Part shown: one piece after another, positions 57,240 through 64,000 of the stretch
How the letters are laid out: each line of letters begins with the position of its first letter
Position numbering within the stretch: position 1 is the stretch's first letter
Origin: DOZZ01 sp963792655
GTDB taxonomy: Bacteria; Acidobacteriota; Terriglobia; Bryobacterales; Bryobacteraceae
DNA length: 64,000 nt
NCBI GenBank assembly: GCA_963792655.1
Contig: CAWBWU010000004.1
Coordinates: 309,702-373,701, forward strand
Direction of reading: 5' to 3'
Program-made: the position numbers and the translations under genes
The notes under the pieces: model-generated
The model's input: the letters and a program-made list of their open reading frames with translations, nothing else
What the model was told of the DNA's origin: nothing
The model's database searches: none

Positions 57240-57758
57240 TTACCAGGTCTCTTGTGACAACGGCTGCTGCAGGATTGTGCTCGCGCTGGCCGGAAGCTTA
57301 TCGGCGTTGGCCAGCAGCAGCGTAACTTGCCACATCTGGTCTTCAGTAAGCGAGCCTTTGAACCCCGGCATGCCCGTGAGCCGGATCCCGTTCGCTACCT
57401 TCCAATATGTTTCCGATGCAGGGTCGTCCGTGACGCCATGTTTGAAGAGCTGCGGCACTTTGGGAAACATACCCTTCGAGATCAGTGTCTCTGGCTGATT
57501 GGGCAGACCATGGCAAACCGCGCACTGCTGGCGGTAAACATGCGCGCCGGCGACGTAGTTTTCTTCGCTGGTTTGAATCGCGGGCTTGGACTGCGCCTCT
57601 TTCGCGATGCGTGCGTGCAGCGCCATCTTGGCCATCCTGCTCTCAAACATCATCGGCGCAGAGGCCGTAGCTACGGGTGCATAACCCATGGCGAAATATC
57701 CATACAGAACGCCGGCAACCAGAAGCAGCGCCACAATGAACCCGAGCAGAAATCTCAT
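57240..57758 (-). CDS. Membrane-anchored c-type cytochrome
   Basis: From ATG 57758 the protein has 172 residues. An N-terminal helix (FLLGFIVALLLVAGVLYGYFA) anchors it. The heme-binding CAVCH lies at about residues 82-86 (RQQCAVCHGLPNQPET), and the axial methionine is likely in TGMPGFKGSLTEDQMW. It is a class I mono-heme cytochrome of the cytochrome cbb3/soluble c type, acting in the periplasm in electron transfer. Partner enzymes are not in the window. A longer TTG start at 57791 is possible but adds a basic tail of 11 residues. Confidence 0.88.
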   Translation of the reverse strand: MRFLLGFIVALLLVAGVLYGYFAMGYAPVATASAPMMFESRMAKMALHARIAKEAQSKPAIQTSEENYVAGAHVYRQQCAVCHGLPNQPETLISKGMFPKVPQLFKHGVTDDPASETYWKVANGIRLTGMPGFKGSLTEDQMWQVTLLLANADKLPASASTILQQPLSQETW

Positions 57759-57870
57759 GTGTTTAGTTTGGCTGCCGCGACCGCGCGTCAACAGGCATCA
57801 GACACGATTCTAATCAACCCCTAAACAACATCCGCGTGCATCTGTGTCCATCGGCGGCCCCCCGTTGCTC

Positions 57871-58704
57871 TCAGTTCACGAAGACCGGTTCCGTGTCGTC
57901 GAAAAGGCAGGCTTCGAGCAGTTCGATCGGGAACAGGGCGGAGCCGCTTTCGGTGAACTCGCACATGTACTCCTGCTGGAACTGGTTGGCGGTGGAGGTG
58001 CGTTGTTCGTCGGCCAGGAACTCGGCGGAGATGCGCGGGCATTCCGTGGCGGGCACGCGGACGCGCTCCCACGGCAGCGGACTGTGCTCCCAGGTCTCCC
58101 AGAAGAAGCCGCGTTTTCCGAAAGGCGTGCTCATCATCCACAGTGCGCCGTTGCTGGCGGCCAGCATGGGCCGGACCGCCTGGTAGAGTTCATCGTCCAC
58201 CCGCGACGCTTCGTCCACCAGCAGCAGGTTCACGCCCGAGAAGCCGCGCACCGTGCTCTCGGAGCAGGGCAGTCCCACGATGCGCGAGCCGTTGGGCAGC
58301 ATCAGCGAAATTTCATTCACGCCATCGCCGCGCGGACGAATCCCCAGCCGCGTAGCAAAGCGCCGGCACTTGGCAACCAGCTCACCGCTCTGCCGCGCCG
58401 AGGGGCTGATGATGACGACAATGCTCTCCGGGACCGTCGCGGCCAGATGAATCGCCTTCGCCGCCGACACGGTGGACTTGCCCCACTGCCGCGTGCAGTT
58501 GAGGATGCCGTTCTTGACGGACGGGGCCAGCACACGCGCCTGATTGGCGTCGGGTTCGAAGCCAAGGTTCTGGCGAACCCACTCGACGGGGAGATGGTCA
58601 AGTGCGGGTGAGTGGAGACAGGCTTCGCCTGTCGCTGCGGCCGTACCCTGTGAGTTGGCCTGCGCAAAGGCTCGAAGTCGTCGTACAAAAGCGTTTCCCG
58701 TCAA
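57871..58704 (-). CDS. Short terminase large-subunit-like ATPase
   Basis: A 277-residue protein with the terminase ATPase domain: an adenine-binding Gln, the divergent Walker A NCTRQWGKSTVSAAKAI, Walker B LLLVDEASRVDDELY and coupling motif WMMSTPFGKRGFFWE. It stops at EPVFVN, shortly after the ATPase, so the RNase H-like nuclease half of a normal TerL (450-600 residues) is missing. No portal, capsid or small terminase gene is adjacent. It is either a 3'-truncated prophage remnant or a stand-alone ATPase. TTG 58704 is the longest start and uncertain. It marks the left edge of the accessory region. Confidence 0.7.
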   Translation of the reverse strand: MTGNAFVRRLRAFAQANSQGTAAATGEACLHSPALDHLPVEWVRQNLGFEPDANQARVLAPSVKNGILNCTRQWGKSTVSAAKAIHLAATVPESIVVIISPSARQSGELVAKCRRFATRLGIRPRGDGVNEISLMLPNGSRIVGLPCSESTVRGFSGVNLLLVDEASRVDDELYQAVRPMLAASNGALWMMSTPFGKRGFFWETWEHSPLPWERVRVPATECPRISAEFLADEQRTSTANQFQQEYMCEFTESGSALFPIELLEACLFDDTEPVFVN

Positions 58705-58815
58705 ACAGAATAACGGGCGAGCGCAAGCAAAAAACGGCTAACTGGAATCCCCTCAACGCAGAACCGGTTGTGACCGGCGGGACAGCATCCGCGTCCATCC
58801 CAGCAGTAAAGCCAA

Positions 58816-60286
58816 TTACTCCGCCATCATCCCCCGCAATACTTCACTAAACGGCTCCGCAATTCTTTCTGGTCCAGAAGTCATCGGAACAGCCGTTAAC
58901 CACACGTGAATGGCTCGTTGCGCCACCGTCAGTTCCGCGCGATGAATCAGCCGACCTCGCTCCCGCAGCGACACCCAGCTTTCGACCGAACAGGGATAGG
59001 CCAGACACACCACCACTCGCGGCGTGCGCGCCAGATTGGCGTAAGCCAGCACTTGCAGCATGTCGCTTCGATGCTGATTCCGTAATTCGTCTTCCACTCT
59101 CGTTAAGAATGCTGTTGCAATTCCTCCCAGTGCCGCTTGTACTTCGCGTCCACAATCAAGGTCATCGCATCCCATTCCAGCCAAATGTCAGGAGCCAACG
59201 ATTTCTGCGAACCGAGGTACGGCGGATCCCATTGGATCGGATGCGTCGTCTCCCCGCTTCCGCCCAACCTTGATCTGCGCGCCCGTCCTCTGCGCGACTA
59301 CACGGAAAATCGTTTCGACCCACACTTCGAAGAATCGGTCCATGGGCATCCGCCAGGGAATTCCTTCCAGATCACTGACTCCCGCGAGACCTCTCTCTTC
59401 AAGCGTCCACTCCATCGCCTGGAGCCCATTGCTGTAGTGCAGATTGCGCATCGGCCGTTGGAGCCACACGCCTAACTGCGTCGGCGATGGATGTAGACCG
59501 GCACATTCTGTACTCTGACCAGTAATTGCTGCCCGATCTCCATCAGCCGGTGAACAAACGCGCCATGTTCCTTCTGTGTTTCCAGCGCACGCAGTTGACG
59601 CTCCACCGCGTAGCGAACTGCGCCTCGGAGCAGGCGGTCCTCGCTTAAGTCCGGAAAGGTACACGGTATCGACAGGAACTCTCCGCGAGGTAAGCTCCGC
59701 GTGGCATATTCCGCCCAGTGCACAGTTCCGCGTGGAGCACGGCGCGCTTCGGTCCCGAGTTCAAATCTGGGATTCACGACATCGAGCAAGGCTTTCAGCC
59801 GCGCCAGGATCATCGATGCGAGCACCCATAAGGCACCCGGCGTTCGGACCGGACGCAACAGAGGTAGTCGGAGTGGGTCCGGAACAACACGCCAGCCCAT
59901 ATCAGCGAGCATCGGGCCGATCCCCGCCAGGGGAATCGCGGCTGGACCACCAGCCCGAAGTCGGGGCGTGCCGTGGTCGGAGAGAGCAACGGGACGGCAC
60001 CCGCTGCATTTCCGGATTCAATCACCAGCCGCATGTCGTTCCCGTCATAATCGCGTTCAATGCGGACGTCCAGCAAGGCAGTCAACGCGCGATTTTGCCG
60101 AACGAATTGGTCGGCCAGGCGCGCGGCCTGACCGTGTGGGTCCCGCGTACCCTGAACATTGAAAAAGTTCACCGCCGAACGGCGAATGATTGAATTGTCG
60201 GCAACCTCCAGGCAAATTTCCGAAGTGCGTCGCAGTTGCGCGAGCGGCACTGTTTTGCGCGCGACAGAGGGCCTCGCCGGCTTCAC
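58816..60286 (-). CDS. McrC-like restriction nuclease subunit (about four frame breaks)
   Basis: About 490 residues when repaired. The N-terminal half is beta-rich (PTTARPDFGLVVQPRFPWRG, then IGPMLADMGWRV). The middle has DLSEDRLLRGAVRYAVERQL, the McrC helical region, and the C-terminal PD-(D/E)xK nuclease is seen in PDIWLEWDAMTLIVDAKYK with the following Q-containing helix RSDMLQVLAYANLA. This is the DUF2357/McrC architecture. Breaks near 59925, 59490, 59270 and 59105 are repaired by single-base changes. GTG 60286 shares a base with the mcrB-like stop. In McrBC systems this subunit cuts modified DNA when driven by the McrB GTPase. Confidence 0.75.
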
Positions 60287-61740
60287 TAACTTCGCAATCC
60301 TTGCAGGAAACCCCGAATGGGCTCAGCGAAGCCGGTGATGTACCCCTGCGCAAGATATTCCTCTAGTAGCGGTGCAAGGTTCACGGCTAAATTCGACTTT
60401 GCGCGTTCCTCGTCGGGCTCGAGGAAATAAGAATGGCCGGGAACCAGTTGAAACGCATCCTCCCCCGCATGTTCGACAAAGATCGAGACCAGATCCTTGA
60501 AAGCTTGTTGCATTGTCGGACAACCGTGCTGCTCCACCACACTCATACGGGGCCACAATGGCACGAAGGCAAACCGTCGCCGTACCGCGATATCCACAAT
60601 CGCGATGCTGCGATCAGCACTGTTCATCGTCCCGAGAATGTGCAGATTCTTCGGGATAAAGAACGTGCGTCCGAATGGTTCACCGAAATCATAGGGCAGG
60701 CTGATCTTTCGCTCCGAATCCTTGGCTTCCAGTAAGAAGATCGCCTCTCCGAGCACCTTGCCCAGGTCGGCACGGTTGATTTCATCAATGTGCAAAAGAT
60801 AATCGTGCGATGGATCCCGAAGCGCCTCGGCAGCGATGTCCATGAGGGCACCGGGCACTGGCGCGAAGCGAAAGCCCAGAGCCCCGGCGCTGCTGTCAGG
60901 GGCGAGGCCGCCGACAAAGTTTTCATACGTCGTGTTGGGATGAAACTGAATGGTCCTCCCGCGCCCGCCATAGTGTTGTGCGAGTATCTCCAGAGCCATT
61001 CTCGTTTTGCCGGTGCCCGGCGGGCCTTGAATGATCGCGTATCGACGATTCGCCAACAACTCGGCTACCGTGGGCGCTTCCGCCACCGGCATCAGATGGT
61101 CAAACCACGCGGCGCGCGTAGCCTGATAGCTAGTTTGAAACGCCGAGACTGGGTAGTAGCCGCGCTCCTCGAAAAACAGATCCAGAAACGCAGTCAGGGC
61201 GGCGTCGGTATCGCTTGCATCGTTGTTGGGGCAATACAGCGCATAAAGTTCTTTCCCGTACCGGTCAAAAACACTCTTGTAGGCTGGCCACTTCTTCGCC
61301 ACGGAGTCAGGAATTTCCACATCCGTCCGCGTCGGATCTTGTTTCGCCCACGCGACCAACTCGCCGCTCCCAAACTGCCGGTTAAGCCACGAAGAGATGG
61401 CCAGCGCTTTGCGTGCATGTCCTGGCCGTCCCAGAATCGCCTCATCGGGGCTCAGCCCCTGAGTACCAACGATCAATCCGATCAATGCTGGCTTGTCAGG
61501 CACAGGGAAAATCGCAAAAGAGAGTCCGCTGTACGGTCCCGAAGGCGGATTCGAAGGATGGATATACGCCGCGAACGGCACACCGGATTCCGGATTCATT
61601 TCAGGAGCACGAAGCGTTGCCGCCTTGGCCGCCGCCTTCGGGTACCGGCCACCTGCAGATCCAAAAAGCCCGTCGAACGCTTTTCTGTTTCGCTCTGCCC
61701 ATGCCTCAGTGTTCACGGAATGCACAATCTCGATTGACGT
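60286..61740 (-). pseudogene. McrB-like AAA+ subunit, 5' end removed by IS insertion
   Basis: The preserved 484 residues contain an N-terminal DNA-binding-type region (FVxx-like: AERNRKAFDGLFGSAGGRY, YSGLSFAIFPVPDKP), then the AAA+ motor: Walker A IIQGPPGTGKTRMALE, Walker B YLLHIDEINRADLGKVLGE, and the McrB signature LGTMNSADRSIAIVD with arginines RRRFAF. The IS left end joins at 61740/61741. Relatives start only a few residues before the junction, so little coding sequence is lost, but the start codon and promoter are. The frame remains open into the IS, so a fusion product is possible. Without expression of McrB the McrC-like nuclease would be inactive. Confidence 0.75.
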
Positions 61741-61809
61741 TGCCCCGCTAAACGAGTCCGATGAAAAATAGAGTTTCCCAGCGGCGAAGGGCCGCAGAAA
61801 GGGAGACCA

Positions 61810-62076
61810 ATGAAGCGCAGTCGATTCACTGAGGAGCAGATCGTCGCCATCCTGAAGCAGGGCGAGGCGGGCATGAAAACGGTGGAGCTGTGCCGGCAAA
61901 GCGGCATCAGCGAAGCCACTTACTATAACTGGAAAGCGAAGTATGGCGGCCTCGCCGTAAGTGATGTGCAGAGGCTCAAGCGCCTCGAAGAAGAGAACAG
62001 CAAACTGAAGCGGGTCGTGGCGGATTTGACGCTCGACAACGTGGTGCTGAAGGACCTGTTAGGAAAAAACTTCTAA
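61810..62076 (+). CDS. IS3-family transposase OrfA (copy 1)
   Basis: An 88-residue helix-turn-helix protein: RSRFTEEQIVAILKQGEAG, then ELCRQSGISEATYYNWKAKY and a leucine-zipper-like KRLEEENSKLKRVVADL, the OrfA pattern of the IS407 group. Identical to OrfA of copy 2. It stops at 62074-62076 directly after an A-AAA-AAC slippery site. Confidence 0.93.
   Translation: MKRSRFTEEQIVAILKQGEAGMKTVELCRQSGISEATYYNWKAKYGGLAVSDVQRLKRLEEENSKLKRVVADLTLDNVVLKDLLGKNF
62064..62070 (+). promoter_or_regulatory. Programmed -1 frameshift site A-AAA-AAC (copy 1)
   Basis: The heptamer lies in the correct phase relative to orfA (GGA AAA AAC TTC TAA). A -1 slip continues into AAA CTT CTA ACG CCT GTG, the orfB frame, with no stop in between. 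This is the standard way IS3-family elements make OrfAB. Confidence 0.8.
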
Positions 62077-62081
62077 CGCCT

Positions 62082-62774
62082 GTGAGCAAACGAGCCGCGG
62101 CCGCCACTGCCATTGAGCAGTACGGAACGAGTGAGCGCCGCGCTTGCAGGTTGACCCGGTTGGCTCGCTCGACGAGGCGGAGAAAGCTTCCTGAGAAGGT
62201 CGAGGATGGCGTTTCGCATCGTCTGCGCAAGATAGCGCATCAGCGGCAGCGCTTTGGCTATCGACGCCTGACAGCATTGCTGCAGCGCGAGGGGTACGCT
62301 GTGAACCATAAGAAGATTTACCGGCTGTATCGCCAGCAGGGCTTGGCGATGCGCCGCAAGAAGCGCCGCCATAGCGCACACCGCTGCGTGATATCGACCG
62401 AGCGGGCGGCGAAAGACCGAACCAGCGCTGGGCAATGGACTTCGTCAGCGATACTCTGGGCACCGGCCGGACCTTCCGCGCTCTAACAATTGTTGACGAA
62501 TGCACACGCGAGAGCCCGGCGATCGAAGCCGACACAAGTCTACCTGGCAAGCGTGTGATCCGAGTTCTCGAAACTTGGCGGCGAGCCGTCAGTTACCGCA
62601 AGAGATTCGCGTTGACCACGGTCCCGAGTTCGTCTGCAGAGCACTGAGAAACTGGTGTGAGGAGCGCGGCATCCTGCTGCGCTACATCGAGCCGGGCCGA
62701 CCAATGCAAAACGGCCACATGGAATCCTTCAACGGTCGCTTTCGCGATGAATGCTTGAATGCCAGTTGGTTTGA
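62082..62774 (+). pseudogene. IS3-family transposase OrfB (copy 1, truncated, two frameshifts)
   Basis: Starts like copy 2 (SKRAAAATAIEQYGTSERRA) but loses frame near 62408 (gcggcgaaag against gcagcagaaag in copy 2) and again near 62568 (cgaaact against cgagaact). The 3' end, with the region after NASWF, is absent. DDE residues are scattered over different frames. It cannot make an active transposase. Confidence 0.9.
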
Positions 62775-62778
62775 ACGT

Positions 62779-62817
62779 TGCCCCGCTAAACGAGTCCGAT
62801 GAAAAATAGAGTTTCCC
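62779..62817. repeat. Left terminal inverted repeat of IS copy 2
   Basis: Begins TGCCCCGCTAAACGAGTCC and ends TAGAGTTTCCC. The same sequence is present at 61741-61779 in copy 1. It matches the right end imperfectly, with TGCCCCGCT, GTCC and TAGAGTTT conserved. Confidence 0.85.
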
Positions 62818-62847
62818 AGCGGCGAAGGGCCGCAGAAAGGGAGACCA

Positions 62848-63114
62848 ATGAAGCGCAGTCGATTCACTGAGGAGCAGATCGTCGCCATCCTGAAGCAGGG
62901 CGAGGCGGGCATGAAAACGGTGGAGCTGTGCCGGCAAAGCGGCATCAGCGAAGCCACTTACTATAACTGGAAAGCGAAGTATGGCGGCCTCGCCGTAAGT
63001 GATGTGCAGAGGCTCAAGCGCCTCGAAGAAGAGAACAGCAAACTGAAGCGGGTCGTGGCGGATTTGACGCTCGACAACGTGGTGCTGAAGGACCTGTTAG
63101 GAAAAAACTTCTAA
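62848..63114 (+). CDS. IS3-family transposase OrfA (copy 2)
   Basis: An 88-residue helix-turn-helix protein identical to the copy 1 product. It binds the terminal repeats and, on its own, usually limits transposition. The gene starts at ATG 62848 behind AGGGAGA. Confidence 0.93.
   Translation: MKRSRFTEEQIVAILKQGEAGMKTVELCRQSGISEATYYNWKAKYGGLAVSDVQRLKRLEEENSKLKRVVADLTLDNVVLKDLLGKNF
63102..63108 (+). promoter_or_regulatory. Programmed -1 frameshift site A-AAA-AAC (copy 2)
   Basis: Same heptamer and phase as in copy 1, directly before the orfA stop. A -1 slip fuses OrfA to OrfB, the active transposase of this family. Confidence 0.8.
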
Positions 63115-63119
63115 CGCCT

Positions 63120-63974
63120 GTGAGCAAACGAGCCGCGGCCGCCACTGCCATTGAGCAGTACGGAACGAGTGAGCGCCGCGCTTGCAGGTTGACCCGGTTG
63201 GCTCGCTCGACGAGGCGGAGAAAGCTTCCTGAGAAGGTCGAGGATGGCGTTTCGCATCGTCTGCGCAAGATAGCGCATCAGCGGCAGCGCTTTGGCTATC
63301 GACGCCTGACAGCATTGCTGCAGCGCGAGGGGTACGCTGTGAACCATAAGAAGATTTACCGGTTATATCGCGAGCAGGGGTTGGCGATGCGCCGCAAGAA
63401 GCGCCGCCATAGCGCACACCGCTGCGTGATATCGACCGAGCGGGCAGCAGAAAGACCGAACCAGCGCTGGGCAATGGACTTCGTCAGCGATACTCTGGGC
63501 ACCGGCCGGACCTTCCGCGCTCTAACGATTGTTGACGAATGCACACGCGAGAGCCCGGCGATCGAAGCCGACACAAGTCTACCTGGCAAGCGTGTGATCC
63601 GAGTTCTCGAGAACTTGGCGGCGAGCCGTGAGTTACCGCAGGAGATTCGGGTTGACCACGGTCCCGAGTTCGTCTGCAGAGCACTGAGAACCTGGTGTGA
63701 GGAGCGCGGCATCCTGCTGCGCTACATCGAGCCGGGCCGACCAATGCAAAACGGCCACGTGGAATCCTTCAACGGTCGCTTTCGCGATGAATGCTTGAAT
63801 GCCAGTTGGTTCACCAGCCTGGCCGATGCACGAAGAAAGATTGAAAACTGGCGAGCCGACTATAACCAACATCGTCCACACAGTTCCCTGAATTATCGAA
63901 CTCCTTCGGAGTTCGCGGCGCTGCTCCGCGAGCAGCAGAAAGAACCAGCTAAGATGGGAAAACTCTACTTCTAA
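63120..63974 (+). CDS. IS3-family transposase OrfB (copy 2, intact)
   Basis: A 284-residue integrase-core transposase. An N-terminal HTH_21-like region (RLRKIAHQRQRFGYRRLTALL) precedes the DDE domain: first Asp in RWAMDFVSDTLG, second in RVDHGPEFVCRAL, Glu in QNGHVESFNGRFRDECLN, followed by YNQHRPHSSLNYRTPSEFA. The stop lies inside the right inverted repeat. It is expressed mainly as an OrfAB fusion through the slippery site. A GTG start at 63120 could allow separate OrfB. Confidence 0.95.
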   Translation: MSKRAAAATAIEQYGTSERRACRLTRLARSTRRRKLPEKVEDGVSHRLRKIAHQRQRFGYRRLTALLQREGYAVNHKKIYRLYREQGLAMRRKKRRHSAHRCVISTERAAERPNQRWAMDFVSDTLGTGRTFRALTIVDECTRESPAIEADTSLPGKRVIRVLENLAASRELPQEIRVDHGPEFVCRALRTWCEERGILLRYIEPGRPMQNGHVESFNGRFRDECLNASWFTSLADARRKIENWRADYNQHRPHSSLNYRTPSEFAALLREQQKEPAKMGKLYF

Positions 63975-63995
63975 ATGGACCTGCTAAGCGGGGCA
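63955..63995. repeat. Right terminal inverted repeat of IS copy 2
   Basis: Read on the minus strand it begins TGCCCCGCTTAGCAGGTCC and ends GTAGAGTTTTCCC, pairing with the left end. The last five codons of orfB lie within it. The sequence after it (only five bases) does not resume copy 1. Confidence 0.85.
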
Positions 63996-64000
63996 CATCA

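Larger units (their letters stand above)
61741..62778 (+). mobile_element. IS3-family (IS407-like) element, copy 1, right end missing
   Basis: Starts with TGCCCCGCTAAACG at the junction with the mcrB-like gene. It holds an intact orfA and a broken orfB, and ends about 220 bp short of its right inverted repeat, after GCCAGTTGGTT and seven bases (tgaacgt). There the second copy begins. The left flank of both copies reads ACGT. The first 585 bp are identical to copy 2; the remainder differs at about a dozen positions plus two deletions. Confidence 0.9.
62779..63995 (+). mobile_element. IS3-family (IS407-like) element, copy 2, complete
   Basis: About 1217 bp, bounded by inverted repeats of about 40 bp that begin TGCCCCGCT on both sides (left 62779-62817, right 63955-63995). 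It carries orfA, a slippery site and an intact orfB with all three catalytic residues, so it should be mobile. No clear target duplication is seen: the left flank is acgt and the right flank catc. End positions are accurate to about 2 bp. Confidence 0.93.

Noticed and set aside
60286..61899. McrB start at 61899 inside the IS
   Set aside because: Those first residues are the reverse strand of orfA and the terminal repeat and recur unchanged at copy 2, so they are not native McrB.
57871..64000. Intact prophage
   Set aside because: Only an ATPase-half terminase is phage-like; no portal, capsid, tail, integrase or lysis genes are present.
1..64000. CRISPR arrays, tRNA, rRNA and riboswitches
   Set aside because: I saw no regularly spaced direct repeats, no cloverleaf-like gene in the few intergenic gaps, and no recognisable riboswitch core.

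Overview
The window reads as a piece of an Acidobacteriota chromosome, most likely of the Solibacter/Bryobacter type. This is an inference from gene content: GWxTD-domain protein, large FG-GAP/UnbV (CRTAC1-like) secreted proteins with a TPR fusion, an Oar-like TonB receptor, DUF885 and DUF1080 proteins, LpxD (so a Gram-negative envelope), high GC, and very tight gene packing with many 1-4 nt start/stop overlaps. No rRNA or tRNA gene was recognised.

Layout. 1-1256: the 5' part of nuoC (minus) faces a thioredoxin-reductase-like flavoprotein (plus). 1318-14189: one long plus-strand operon opens with an ECF sigma factor, a membrane protein in the anti-sigma position and a small exported protein, then encodes a type II secretion system in the order E-F-G-H-I-J-K-L-M-C-x-D. 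14222-18598: an imidazolonepropionase-like protein that has lost its metal ligands, ftcD, lipA and glgC. 18587-24278 (minus): rpoN, hpf, rapZ, phzF, a 45-residue membrane ORF and a sodium/solute symporter. 24346-33083: LolC/E-like permease, HEAT protein, LOG protein, lpxD and two coupled CRTAC1-like proteins. 33136-41652: GNAT, Oar-like receptor, lysA, GAF-GAF-PP2C phosphatase, deoC and a LytTR response regulator. 41789-50843: inositol-3-phosphate synthase, epimerase, GWxTD protein, outer-membrane barrel, DUF885 metallopeptidase-like lipoprotein, signal peptidase I and a DUF1080 protein. 50806-57758: glycerate kinase, aroK, SDR, LON-substrate-binding protein, TonB-like protein, HAD hydrolase, atypical SDR and cytochrome c. 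57871-64000: an accessory segment with a short terminase-like ATPase, an McrB/McrC-like restriction pair cut at its 5' end by an IS3-family element, and a second intact copy of that element directly behind the truncated first one.

Two cross-cutting signals stand out. First, roughly 25 single-base frame disruptions break otherwise well-conserved genes, including lpxD, aroK, rpoN and the inositol-phosphate synthase. Most are one-base insertions, so they look like long-read sequence errors rather than gene decay. Coordinates below give the repaired gene span and the approximate break. Second, at least six genes carry a -10-like hexamer followed by exactly six bases and then the start codon, without a Shine-Dalgarno sequence, which suggests frequent leaderless transcripts.

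The most biologically unusual items are the sigma-led secretion operon with its Gly-rich secretin insertion, the ligand-less HutI homologue beside ftcD, the IS-decapitated McrBC-like locus, the mosaic tandem IS pair, and an inverted repeat overlapping a TATAAT promoter before the GWxTD gene.
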